Positions 15,965 through 23,799 of a DNA stretch of 33,960 bases are shown piece after piece. Origin of the DNA: a virus; IMG/VR virus record IMGVR_UViG_3300017917_003928, positions 1-33,960 of that record. One strand, written 5' to 3'. Position numbers and translations under genes: made by a program. Every line of letters starts with the position of its first letter. The stretch's first letter is position 1. The notes beneath the pieces are model-generated. The model was not told the DNA's origin. It worked only from the letters and a program-made list of their open reading frames with translations, and searched no databases.

Positions 15965-16666
15965 ATGACAGACAACAGCCAAAATCTATCACAAGTAATT
16001 CGCAAGCGTATTCAAACCGAAGGCGGCCGATTCTGGGCTGGCGACAACATCAGCCAATGGATCACAGACAAAGAAAAAGACCTGCTAGTAGACGAGCTTA
16101 CCACCAAGTTTGAAGGCGTACTGGACAGTTTGATTATCGATCGACACACTGACCCCAATTCAATTGGCACAGCTCGTAGACTGGCCAAGATGTATGTTTA
16201 CGAAATTATGAGTGGTCGCTATGATGAAAGTCCAAATGCTACAGCGTTTCCCAACGACACCGACGGAAAATACGAAGGCATGCTTGTGGTTCGTGCTGAA
16301 CTCAAGAGCATGTGCAGTCATCACCATCAACCTGTGTCAGGTGTGGCCTACATCGGAATACTAGCAGGACCAAAACTTATTGGTCTCTCAAAGTATACCC
16401 GAATTGCTCAATGGTGCGCTCGGCGCGGCACACTACAAGAAGAACTGTGTATGGACATTGCAAGAGAAATCGAAGTTGCCACAGGTAGCAAAGACGTTGC
16501 AGTGTACATTCAAGCCACTCATGGATGCTGCGAAAATCGTGGCATTATGGCACACAGCAGTCTTACCCAAACCACAGTTCTGCACGGAACTTTCAAAACA
16601 GACCCATCGGTGAAAAAAGAGTTTTTTGACAACGTTAAGCTACAGCAAGACTGGGCTCCGCGTTGA
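15965..16666 (+). CDS. folE: GTP cyclohydrolase I
   Basis: The 233-residue protein matches FolE. SMCSHHHQP (115-123) contains zinc ligands Cys117 and His120 with catalytic His119, and the third zinc ligand Cys188 is in THGCCENRG (185-193). KLIGLSKYTRIAQW (137-150) is the conserved core helix region, and NSIGTARRLAKMY (65-77) the GTP-binding N-terminal block. It converts GTP to 7,8-dihydroneopterin triphosphate, the entry step to both folate and 7-deazaguanines. With queD, queE and dpdA in the same window, the phage most likely uses it for deazaguanine synthesis. It lies within the sugar island after the short DegT-like gene, separated by 2 nt. Confidence 0.96.
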   Translation: MTDNSQNLSQVIRKRIQTEGGRFWAGDNISQWITDKEKDLLVDELTTKFEGVLDSLIIDRHTDPNSIGTARRLAKMYVYEIMSGRYDESPNATAFPNDTDGKYEGMLVVRAELKSMCSHHHQPVSGVAYIGILAGPKLIGLSKYTRIAQWCARRGTLQEELCMDIAREIEVATGSKDVAVYIQATHGCCENRGIMAHSSLTQTTVLHGTFKTDPSVKKEFFDNVKLQQDWAPR

Positions 16667-16668
16667 TT

Positions 16669-16697
16669 TTGACAAAAAATTAAAAACCGTTTACAAT
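16669..16697 (+). promoter_or_regulatory. Sigma70-type promoter giving an apparently leaderless mRNA
   Basis: TTGACA (16669-16674) and TACAAT (16692-16697) have 17 bp between them. The start point would fall near 16704, exactly at the ATG of the lipoprotein gene, with no Shine-Dalgarno sequence between. The consensus -35 and optimal spacing make this one of the three best promoters in the window. Confidence 0.8.
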
Positions 16698-16703
16698 AAG
16701 TGC

Positions 16704-17918
16704 ATGAAACCTCTTGCACTCATTCTGTTGACTTTGGTTTTAGCTGCCTGTGGCGGTGGCTCAGACTCGTCAGGCTCCTCAAGTGTTATAGGTTCAGATT
16801 CTTATGCAGTGACTAGAAGCACTACCACTGGTCTAAACACAGTAAATGTGCTGGCCGTTGGCGATCTAAACAACGATGGACGCGAAGATGTGGTAGTAGG
16901 AGGTTGGGGATCACCCAACGGCGGTTTGTCAAGAATTTATGTATTCTATCAAACTGAGCAAGGCACATTGGTAGAACGTACCACCGAGGTGTTGCCATCA
17001 AACACTTACACTGGCAGTCAAAAAGTTTTCATTGCTGACTTTGATAATGATGGCCGCAATGACATTTTTCTTCCGGGATTTGATGATACTTGTGCACCTT
17101 GCTTTGCCAACAGCGTGGTTTACTGGAACACAGGCACAACTTTCGTAAGACAAGATCTTAATGACCAAGTAGAAGCGCATGGTGCTTGTGTTAGTGATAT
17201 TGATCGCGATGGCGACATTGATTTATTGATCAGTGGAGTCAATGGTGGTTTGTATGTCAATCAAGGCAATAGAAATTTTGCAATTCAGCGTTTGACCTTG
17301 CCCAACGACTATTTTGCAACTTGTAGTGTTGTTCACAACCAAAACAATACCATCAGTATTATCATGGGACAAAGCGGTCTTGTCACTGGTTACAAATCAT
17401 CAATCTTGACCATGGACTCAGGCTTCAATGTGATTACCAATGTTGCTATTGCTGCACCTCGCAACAGTTCAAATGTGGAGTTTGATCTGATCAACAGCTT
17501 GGTTCTGGATGTGAACGATGATGGTATACCAGACTTTGTGGCTATTTACAATGATCTACTGCCCGGTGTACCCGGTGCCAAACAGGTATTCATTGCTGAT
17601 GGTTTGGGCAGTTTTATACCACAGGTGCCGTTTGATACTCAATACAACAATGCCTATTATTCCCATGCACTGACCATCAATGGCAAAGAAACCGTTTTGT
17701 TTGGCGCCGACAATGGTCATACCACACTGTATCAAAATGTCAATGGTGTATTTGTGAGTTATAGACAATCTTGGCTCATTAACATGATACAAAGTCATGG
17801 TGCAGCAGTCAACAATTGGACAGCTGGCGCAGCAACATTTTATCAAAACACTAACACCGGCAAGGTTTTTGTGTTACAATACCTTCAAGGCAAATATTAT
17901 ACTAAAGAGCTACTTTGA
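16704..17918 (+). CDS. Surface lipoprotein with FG-GAP/VCBS-type repeats
   Basis: The true start is the ATG at 16704 (404 residues): it gives a perfect lipoprotein signal, a hydrophobic segment followed by LAAC with lipidated Cys16, then a Gly/Ser linker. An upstream frame extension is possible but would bury this signal. The mature chain has repeated calcium-loop motifs of the DxDxDG kind: DLNNDGRED (54-62), DFDNDGRND (112-120), DIDRDGDID (165-173) and DVNDDGIPD (269-277). These are typical of beta-propeller FG-GAP/VCBS domains in extracellular binding proteins. The protein would be anchored in a membrane, probably the outer membrane. It has its own promoter at 16669. A phage-encoded lipoprotein of this class suggests changing the host surface, for example superinfection exclusion. 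Two Cys (130 and 133) form a CAPC motif. Confidence 0.85.
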   Translation: MKPLALILLTLVLAACGGGSDSSGSSSVIGSDSYAVTRSTTTGLNTVNVLAVGDLNNDGREDVVVGGWGSPNGGLSRIYVFYQTEQGTLVERTTEVLPSNTYTGSQKVFIADFDNDGRNDIFLPGFDDTCAPCFANSVVYWNTGTTFVRQDLNDQVEAHGACVSDIDRDGDIDLLISGVNGGLYVNQGNRNFAIQRLTLPNDYFATCSVVHNQNNTISIIMGQSGLVTGYKSSILTMDSGFNVITNVAIAAPRNSSNVEFDLINSLVLDVNDDGIPDFVAIYNDLLPGVPGAKQVFIADGLGSFIPQVPFDTQYNNAYYSHALTINGKETVLFGADNGHTTLYQNVNGVFVSYRQSWLINMIQSHGAAVNNWTAGAATFYQNTNTGKVFVLQYLQGKYYTKELL

Positions 17919-17923
17919 CAAAA

Positions 17924-17931
17924 GATAAATA
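17924..17931 (+). promoter_or_regulatory. Possible T4-type late promoter octamer
   Basis: GATAAATA lies just after the lipoprotein stop and about 90 nt before queD. It differs in one base from TATAAATA. It could give a queD transcript beginning near the hairpin at 17940. Confidence 0.3.
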
Positions 17932-17939
17932 TTTCTTTA

Positions 17940-17983
17940 AGCGGTCTTTGGGCATTCACCCCGCTATACAAATTCTGCATGTC
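17940..17983 (+). other. Possible H-type pseudoknot in the queD leader
   Basis: AGCGG (17940-17944) pairs with CCGCT (17961-17965). Loop bases GGCAT (17951-17955) can pair with ATGTC (17979-17983) across an A-rich strand. This is the topology of the class I preQ1 riboswitch, and the position upstream of a 7-deazaguanine gene fits. The loop is longer than in known preQ1-I aptamers and the core bases are not an obvious match. A competing fold pairs GGG with CCC inside the loop. It is a suggestion, not an identification. Confidence 0.25.
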
Positions 17984-18018
17984 ATCAAACTTGCTACTTT
18001 ATACAAAGGAGACTAGAG

Positions 18019-18525
18019 ATGGCAAATCTACAACCAATCACTTATAAATTTACCAGCACCAAAGAGTACCACGATGCGTTCCCATGTGCGTATCGTCAAT
18101 GGCGTGCCGACAGTCACTGTAACCTAATTCATGGCTACAGTTTTTCAATGAAGTTTTATTTTGGTACCAACGATCTAGATGTACGCAACTGGTCAGCTGA
18201 CTACGGTGGGCTCAAAGAACTCAAGAAAATTCTAGAAGATCAATTTGACCATACACTGATTGTGGCACAGGACGATCCCGAACTTGAAACATTCAAGCTG
18301 CTGCAAGAAAAGAAAATGGCCAAAATTGTGGTTCTACCCAGACTGGGCTGCGAAGGGCTTGCAGATCAACTCTACAAGTTTGTAAATGGTGTGTACATTC
18401 CCGAATATTGGGGACCGGGCGAAGCCGAACGACTGTGGTGCTATCGCGTAGAAGTTCGTGAAACGCAGGCCAACATGGCTTTCCGCGAAGGTCATCGCGA
18501 GTGGAACGAAGATTTATTTGCTTGA
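18019..18525 (+). CDS. queD: 6-carboxytetrahydropterin synthase
   Basis: The 168-residue protein is a QueD/PTPS family member. The active-site block DSHCNLIHGYSF (31-42) holds catalytic Cys34 and zinc-site His38; the usual second His (HGH) is Tyr40, as in some phage and proteobacterial versions. DYGGLKELKK (61-70) is the substrate-pocket strand and helix. FDHTL (76-80) supplies the catalytic His, and VEVRET near 147-152 supplies the terminal strand with Glu. It converts dihydroneopterin triphosphate (from FolE) to 6-carboxytetrahydropterin, the substrate of QueE. An AAGGAG site lies before the ATG. It is preceded by a possibly regulatory leader and followed by an intrinsic terminator, so it ends a transcript that begins at the lipoprotein promoter or at 17924. 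Confidence 0.93.
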   Translation: MANLQPITYKFTSTKEYHDAFPCAYRQWRADSHCNLIHGYSFSMKFYFGTNDLDVRNWSADYGGLKELKKILEDQFDHTLIVAQDDPELETFKLLQEKKMAKIVVLPRLGCEGLADQLYKFVNGVYIPEYWGPGEAERLWCYRVEVRETQANMAFREGHREWNEDLFA

Positions 18526-18544
18526 ATTTTGACACGCAAACTCG

Positions 18545-18575
18545 TGGCCTGTTTTTACAGGCCATTGTCTTTTAG
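18545..18575 (+). terminator. Rho-independent terminator after queD
   Basis: GGCCTGT (18546-18552) and ACAGGCC (18557-18563) form a 7-bp stem with a TTTT loop, extended by T18545/A18564. A T-rich stretch (TTGTCTTTT) follows. It closes the lipoprotein-queD unit. Confidence 0.75.
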
Positions 18576-18590
18576 TAGATACATAATGGT

Positions 18591-19421
18591 ATGAAATACA
18601 GTATTGCAGTTTTACTACCCACACGAGGCCGCACAGGCGCACTAAGTCGCAGTGTAATGAGCTTGATCAACCGAGCTGTAAAATTAGATCGAATTCAACT
18701 GCTGTTGGCGTTTGACGAAGATGACACGGAGGGAATTGAACATTTCCAAGACGAACTTGAACCTTGGCTGATCAAAAAAGGTGTTAGCTATGACGCTCAG
18801 GTGTTTGAACGCATGGGTTATGTACGACTCAACGAGTATGTAAATGCATTGGCCACAGCATCTGACGCCGATTGGATCATGTTTTGGAACGACGATGCCA
18901 TGATGGATACATCTGGTTGGGACAAAGTCATAGCAGATCGAACTGGAGATTTTCGATGCCTGGCTGTGCATACTCACAACGATCATCCCTACAGTATTTT
19001 TCCCATTGTGCCCAGGGCCTGGTTGGATTGCCTGGGATACCTGAGTCCGCATCAAATCAGCGATGCATGGCTGAGTCAACAGGCCTACTTGTTGGATGTG
19101 TTTGAAAGAATTCCTGTGTGGGTCACTCATGATCGTCACGATCTTACCGGCAACAACAACGACGCAACATACCAAAATCGAGTCATGCTGGAAGGCAACC
19201 CCACAGATCCTAGAGATTTTCATCACATGCGCTGGCACATGCGCAGAATGCAAGATGTAGAAAAATTAGCCAACTATCTCAAGTCAACCGGTAAAAGCAC
19301 AGACTGGTGGGAAAATGTCAAGGCTGGCAAACAGGATCCTTGGGTTAAACTGCAAGAAAACGATCCCAATGGTCAATGCAAACAGTTTACCATGGCAATA
19401 AACAAACAGGTTGGCCAATGA
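18591..19421 (+). CDS. Glycosyltransferase, GT2-like (GT-A fold)
   Basis: The 276-residue protein begins IAVLLPTRGRTGALSRS, the nucleotide-binding strand of family 2 glycosyltransferases. DADWIMFWNDDAMMD (92-106) contains the NDD (100-102) equivalent of the metal-binding DxD motif. The C-terminal half has HDRHDLTGNNND near 179-190, which could carry the acceptor-site residues. The predicted role is transfer of a sugar from a nucleotide donor. No Shine-Dalgarno sequence precedes the ATG; an ACATAAT motif ends only 3 nt before it, so the mRNA may be leaderless. It follows the queD terminator and its stop overlaps the methyltransferase start by ATGA. Confidence 0.75.
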   Translation: MKYSIAVLLPTRGRTGALSRSVMSLINRAVKLDRIQLLLAFDEDDTEGIEHFQDELEPWLIKKGVSYDAQVFERMGYVRLNEYVNALATASDADWIMFWNDDAMMDTSGWDKVIADRTGDFRCLAVHTHNDHPYSIFPIVPRAWLDCLGYLSPHQISDAWLSQQAYLLDVFERIPVWVTHDRHDLTGNNNDATYQNRVMLEGNPTDPRDFHHMRWHMRRMQDVEKLANYLKSTGKSTDWWENVKAGKQDPWVKLQENDPNGQCKQFTMAINKQVGQ

Positions 19422-20197
19422 ACGACAACATCAAAGACCGTATTAAAAAATACTGGAATGCGCAGCCCTGTAACATCAAACATGGCACAGCAGAATTTGG
19501 CAGTGCTGAATTTTTCCATCAGATCAGCGAACGTCGTTACCGAGTAGAACCACACATTGCAGAGTTTGCTGGATTTCATTTGTGGCAAGGCAAACGTGTG
19601 CTGGAAGTTGGCTGTGGCATTGCCAGTGATGGTGAAGAATTTGCCAAGCACGGTGCAGAATATGTGGGCATTGACTACAGCGACCAAAGTGTTGAAATTG
19701 CCAAATCAAGATTTAAGACTCTGGAACTGGAGGGCAACTTTTACAATGTTGATGCCAGCGACCAGGTAGAAATGTCCAAGCTGGGCCAATTTGATCTTGT
19801 GTACAGCTATGGTGTGATACATCACTATCCTGACATTGACACAATTATCAAAAATGTACATGATGTACTCAATCCCGGCGGCGAGTTTAGATTCATGGTG
19901 TATGCTCGCAACTCGTGGAAGCAGGCCATGATTTACAAAGGGCTTGATCAATACGAAGCACAAGCTGGTTGCCCTTATGCCAAAAGTTTTACAAAAGAAG
20001 AAATTGTCGAAATGCTGGGCACAGGTTGGCAAGTGGAAAGAATCAGACAAGATCATTGTTTTATGTACAATGTAGAAGCCTACAAACAAGGGCGCTATGA
20101 ACTAGAGCCTTGGTTTGCGGCCATGCCCGATGCCATGCGAGAAGCTGTGCGAGAATACCTGGGTTGGCATTTGTTGGTCAAAGCGAGAAAGATTTGA
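19418..20197 (+). CDS. SAM-dependent methyltransferase (class I)
   Basis: The ATG at 19418 overlaps the upstream stop (ATGA) and gives 259 residues. Motif I is VLEVGCGIASDG at 61-72, the acidic residue is in VGIDYSDQS, and LNPGGEFRFMVYARN is the motif after strand 5. FDLVYSYGVIHHYPD is the typical motif IV region of UbiE/Coq5-like small-molecule methyltransferases. Given the surrounding sugar genes, O- or N-methylation of a sugar is likely. It is followed by the RfbB-like gene through a TTGA overlap. The C-terminal domain (EAYKQGRYELEPWF) is probably the substrate lid. Confidence 0.85.
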   Translation: MNDNIKDRIKKYWNAQPCNIKHGTAEFGSAEFFHQISERRYRVEPHIAEFAGFHLWQGKRVLEVGCGIASDGEEFAKHGAEYVGIDYSDQSVEIAKSRFKTLELEGNFYNVDASDQVEMSKLGQFDLVYSYGVIHHYPDIDTIIKNVHDVLNPGGEFRFMVYARNSWKQAMIYKGLDQYEAQAGCPYAKSFTKEEIVEMLGTGWQVERIRQDHCFMYNVEAYKQGRYELEPWFAAMPDAMREAVREYLGWHLLVKARKI

Positions 20198-21144
20198 AAA
20201 AAATAGTTTATGTCACCGGTTGTTTGGGTTTCATGGGTGTGCACGTTACCCGAGCCTGCCTGGCGCGAGGCTGGTATGTGATAGGTGTTGACAAGTGCAC
20301 CTATGCCAGCAACGAAAATTTCCTATCAGAATTTTCACAATATCAAAATTTTAAATTTATAAAATCCGACATCAACGATCTTGGTAGACTGCACGATTGC
20401 GATTATGTGATCAACATGGCTGCTGAAACTCATGTAGACAATTCAATAATGAGCAGCGGCGTATTTTTACATTCAAACGTCAACGGAGTGCATCACCTGC
20501 TGGAGTTGATCAAGCAGCAACCACAATACAAACAACCAGTACTGCTGCATTTCAGCACCGACGAAGTATATGGCGACATTGAATCAGGCTCCCACAACGA
20601 GCAAGATTTACTGATGCCCAGCAATCCTTATTCGGCCAGCAAAGCAGCAGCAGACATGCTGATCATGGCCTGGGCAAGAACATACAAAATGAAATACATC
20701 ATTGTTCGTCCTACCAACAACTACGGCATAGGTCAATATGTTGAAAAACTCATACCCAAGTCAATCAAATATTTGATGCTGAACAAAAAGATAGATTTAC
20801 ACGACCGCGGCGAACCTAGACGAACCTGGTTACATGCCACTGACACTGCGCAGGCAGTGTTGACCATAATTGATTCAGAATCTGTCAATGAAATTTACAA
20901 CATCTCAGGCAATGTAGAAATGCCCAATCGAGAAGTAATCAAAAAGATTTTAAACATTAGATTCGGGGCAAATGCAGCCAACAACTGGGAAAACTATGTT
21001 ATGGACAGTCAGCGAGCAGGGCAAGATGTTCGTTATGCCATCGACGACGCCAAACTCAAAGCTTTGGGTTGGCAATGCTGTGCAGACTTTGACACAGAAC
21101 TAGAAAAAGTTGTAAAATACTACACTGAAAATTTTGTATGGTAA
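20194..21144 (+). CDS. dTDP-glucose 4,6-dehydratase-like (RfbB family)
   Basis: The start is the TTG at 20194 overlapping the previous stop (TTGA); upstream in-frame ATGs are inside the methyltransferase gene and not RfbB-like. The protein is 316 residues. The NAD loop is GCLGFMG (9-15). STDEVYG (121-127) is the dehydratase signature with Asp123 and Glu124, and YSASK (146-150) gives Tyr146 and Lys150. GVDKCTYASN (31-40) matches the RfbB substrate-binding segment. It would make a nucleotide-linked 4-keto-6-deoxyglucose. The adjacent RfbH-like gene normally uses the CDP form, so the nucleotide could be CDP rather than dTDP; the sequence cannot settle this. The end overlaps the next gene by 7 nt. 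Confidence 0.85.
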   Translation: MKKIVYVTGCLGFMGVHVTRACLARGWYVIGVDKCTYASNENFLSEFSQYQNFKFIKSDINDLGRLHDCDYVINMAAETHVDNSIMSSGVFLHSNVNGVHHLLELIKQQPQYKQPVLLHFSTDEVYGDIESGSHNEQDLLMPSNPYSASKAAADMLIMAWARTYKMKYIIVRPTNNYGIGQYVEKLIPKSIKYLMLNKKIDLHDRGEPRRTWLHATDTAQAVLTIIDSESVNEIYNISGNVEMPNREVIKKILNIRFGANAANNWENYVMDSQRAGQDVRYAIDDAKLKALGWQCCADFDTELEKVVKYYTENFVW

Positions 21145-21860
21145 AAAACTATCTAGTATGTGCTGTTCGTCCCATTGAAGACGGGTGGCACCTCGAAAAA
21201 CGTACGGATTTATATGAAAAATACAGGCAAATGTATAATCTCAGCCTGGCCAGTTTTCGTCGATTTGTGGAAGAACCATTTGAAGCCATACTTTGGGTAG
21301 ACTCTGTAAAAAACAACGAAGAGTATACCATTGCCAACTGGAATGCCATAAAAGATCTTTGGCACAGCGAACCTTGCAATATTTTTTGGTCTGGTGCAGA
21401 CACTCTAATGACTCAGCCCACAAGTTTGTTTTCAGACAGATTCAAAGAGTACCGTTTGTTCAACTATACTGATCCTAAATCACACAGGGAGTTTGCACAC
21501 TATTTCAACGATGATATTCAATACTATCCCCATACTATGAGCAAAGAAACCTGGGATCTCGGCGAAGCACTATGGGCACAGCGAGAAGACCATCCTGATC
21601 GATTCTGGGGATTTGATCAAAACAGGCACAACACCATGTTTTGGAATCAAAGCATACCAGACAATGATCGATGCCACCCGCACATGGCTTATCAGGCTAT
21701 GAAGCTGAGATCCTTGGACCCAGCAGTGGTCACCATGCACAATGAATGGAACAAACTGCCTTTGCAAAATGCACACATCTTGCATTTTCATGCCAGCAGG
21801 GGAAGCCAGCAGGTAATCGACCTCATGCGTTTTATTTGTAAAGAAATAGGTGTTATATAA
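21138..21860 (+). CDS. Glycosyltransferase-like protein
   Basis: The 240-residue protein starts inside the RfbB-like gene (7-nt overlap). LVCAVRP...LYEKYRQMYNLSLASFRRFVEEPFEAILWVDS (5-56, with gaps) looks like the start of a GT-A fold in which a strand ends near a conserved Asp. CNIFWSGADTLMTQP (80-94) may hold a DxD-like motif (GADT). The C-terminal half contains several His and Trp residues (HYFNDDIQYYPHTM; NRHNTMFWN) and ends HILHFHASRGSQQ, a pattern seen in phage proteins with capsule or sugar links. Family is uncertain. Placement between RfbB-like and RfbH-like genes supports a sugar role. Confidence 0.6.
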   Translation: MVKNYLVCAVRPIEDGWHLEKRTDLYEKYRQMYNLSLASFRRFVEEPFEAILWVDSVKNNEEYTIANWNAIKDLWHSEPCNIFWSGADTLMTQPTSLFSDRFKEYRLFNYTDPKSHREFAHYFNDDIQYYPHTMSKETWDLGEALWAQREDHPDRFWGFDQNRHNTMFWNQSIPDNDRCHPHMAYQAMKLRSLDPAVVTMHNEWNKLPLQNAHILHFHASRGSQQVIDLMRFICKEIGVI

Positions 21861-23179
21861 TGGAAGAAATTCTCAAGCTTGTTCGTGAACACATTAATCA
21901 AAAACAAGCAGCCAAGACCTGGACTGCCGGCAAAGACTTTGTGAACTATGCAGGGGCCTACTATGACGAGCACGAGTTTGTAGCCGGAGTAGAAAGCCTG
22001 CTCAAGGGCTGGTTGGCCATGGGCGATGCCGGATTGAAGTTTGAACGTTCCTTCCCCAAATACTTTGGTAAAACACACGGCATTGTCACCAACTCAGGCT
22101 CTTCCAGTAACTTGCTGATGATGTCGGCATTGACCAGCAAACGCGGACACAATCTACCACGCGGTACCAAGGTCTTGATGCCCATTGCAGGATTTCCTAC
22201 CACACTGAATCCTACACTGCAGGTTGGATTTGAACCTGTGTTTGTGGACATTGAGCTAGACACACTGAATTTGGACCTGGATCAAGTTGAACAAACACTC
22301 AAAAACAATCCAGACATCAAGGTAATCACCTTTGCACATGTGCTGGGCAATCCTCCCAACATGGATCGACTCATGCAGCTGGTTCGCGAACACAATCTCA
22401 TACTGTTGGAAGATTGCTGTGATGCGCTAGGCAGTACCTACGCAGGTCATCCGCTGGGCAGCTTTGGCCTAATGTCTAGTTGCAGCTTTTATCCTGCACA
22501 CCACATGACCATGGGCGAAGGCGGTTATGTTGCAACCAATGATTCCAATACTGATGTTATTCTCCGCAGCTTCCGTGAATGGGGTCGTGGCTGCTATTGC
22601 GTTGGCCCAGATGCAAACAAACTAAAATGTGGTACCTGCGGCAAGCGTTTTAATAACTGGATTCCCACGCTGCCTGACGAAATTTTTGATCACAAGTATG
22701 TTTACGACGAAATTGGATACAATCTCAAACCCATTGAGCTACAGTGTGCCATGGGTCTGGAACAGTTGAAAAAGCTTCCAGAAATTCATCGTCTGCGTCG
22801 CCGTAACTATTCTTTGCTGTTTGATATCTATTCTAAATACGAAGACTTTTTCTACCTGCCCAGGGCACAAGCCAAATCAGATCCCAGCTGGTTTGCTTTC
22901 CCACTTACTATTCGTCGGGATGCTCCATTCACACGAAACGACATTGTGGACTACCTGGAAGAAAATCTCATTCAAACTAGACCTTACTTTGCTGGTAACA
23001 TTATGTTGCAGCCTGCGTACAGTCATTTGATGGACCCCGAACTGGCCAAAAACAACTATCCCAATGCTACTCACGCAATGACGCATACTTACTTCCACGG
23101 AACAAGTCCTGTGATTACGCCTGAACAGATTGCTTACATTGGCGAGAAGGTTGATGGCTTTATGAGTTTGTATCTATGA
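21860..23179 (+). CDS. rfbH: CDP-4-keto-6-deoxyglucose 3-dehydrase-like (RfbH/E1)
   Basis: The 439-residue protein belongs to the DegT fold but is the dehydrase type. Position 215 (in SFYPAHHMTMGEGG) has His instead of the PLP lysine, as in RfbH/E1 and ColD, which use PMP to remove the C3 hydroxyl. The [2Fe-2S] ligands of RfbH/E1 are visible: Cys187, Cys245, Cys247 and Cys260, with the 57-residue gap from the first to the second as in E1 and a few-residue insertion before the last. EDCCDALGS (185-192) is the cofactor pocket. It forms 3-deoxy sugar precursors with a reductase partner (E3). TAATG joins it to the previous gene and ATGA to the next. No E3-type reductase is seen in the window; a host flavodoxin or ferredoxin reductase might serve. 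Confidence 0.92.
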   Translation: MEEILKLVREHINQKQAAKTWTAGKDFVNYAGAYYDEHEFVAGVESLLKGWLAMGDAGLKFERSFPKYFGKTHGIVTNSGSSSNLLMMSALTSKRGHNLPRGTKVLMPIAGFPTTLNPTLQVGFEPVFVDIELDTLNLDLDQVEQTLKNNPDIKVITFAHVLGNPPNMDRLMQLVREHNLILLEDCCDALGSTYAGHPLGSFGLMSSCSFYPAHHMTMGEGGYVATNDSNTDVILRSFREWGRGCYCVGPDANKLKCGTCGKRFNNWIPTLPDEIFDHKYVYDEIGYNLKPIELQCAMGLEQLKKLPEIHRLRRRNYSLLFDIYSKYEDFFYLPRAQAKSDPSWFAFPLTIRRDAPFTRNDIVDYLEENLIQTRPYFAGNIMLQPAYSHLMDPELAKNNYPNATHAMTHTYFHGTSPVITPEQIAYIGEKVDGFMSLYL

Positions 23180-23799
23180 TCACTAAACAAGAACTCATTG
23201 ACTTTGAAGAAGAAATAGGCAATCGATTCAACAATCGCGAAATTCGTGCACCCATTCATCTATACTCGGGCAACGAAGATCAAATCATACAAGTGTTCGA
23301 AAAAATTGACTGCGTCAATGACTGGGTATGTTGCACCTGGCGCAATCATTATCAGGCTCTGTTGAAAGGTGTTCCTAAACAACTGCTGACAGATCGCATC
23401 ATTGCCGGCAAAAGCATGGTCATGAACTTGCCTGAGTACAAGTTTGTGAGTTCTAGCATTGTAGGCGGCATTCCCAGCATTGCTACGGGCCTGGCTCTAG
23501 CAGCACGCCTGCGCGGCACATCCGAACATGTTTGGTGCTGGACCGGTGACATGAGTGCAGAAACAGGTGCATGGACCGAAGCCTACAAATACAGTGTGGC
23601 ACAAAAATTACCCATTACATTTGTGGTAGAAGACAATGAACTCAGTGTGTTGACTCCCACTCAAGAAATGTGGGGCAAACACAAATGGTACTTGCCTCAA
23701 CAAAACACAGATTACTGTGAAGCACCGAACTTGATCTATTATAGATATACCAATAAAAAATACCCGCATGCAGGTGCAGGTGTCAGGGTGCAATTCTAA
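23176..23799 (+). CDS. TPP enzyme E1-alpha-like subunit, short form
   Basis: The 207-residue protein matches the thiamine-diphosphate-binding (PP) part of 2-oxoacid dehydrogenase E1 alpha and transketolase. RNHYQALLKGVP (56-67) is an E1-alpha block. IVGGIPSIATGLALAARLRG (95-114) is the typical helix. WTGDMSAETGAWTEAYK (122-138) to VVEDNELS (151-158) is the GD-x(25-30)-N motif that binds the Mg-TPP diphosphate. It ends soon after, lacking the roughly 100 extra residues of E1 alpha. It is coupled by ATGA to the RfbH-like gene and by TAATG to the next. With its partner it would transfer a two-carbon unit. The sugar context suggests branched-chain sugar synthesis. Confidence 0.85.
   Translation: MITKQELIDFEEEIGNRFNNREIRAPIHLYSGNEDQIIQVFEKIDCVNDWVCCTWRNHYQALLKGVPKQLLTDRIIAGKSMVMNLPEYKFVSSSIVGGIPSIATGLALAARLRGTSEHVWCWTGDMSAETGAWTEAYKYSVAQKLPITFVVEDNELSVLTPTQEMWGKHKWYLPQQNTDYCEAPNLIYYRYTNKKYPHAGAGVRVQF

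Noticed and set aside
17915-17943. TTGACA at 17915 as the -35 box of a queD promoter
   Set aside because: No acceptable -10 element at 16-18 bp; the hexamer overlaps the lipoprotein stop codon and is probably incidental.
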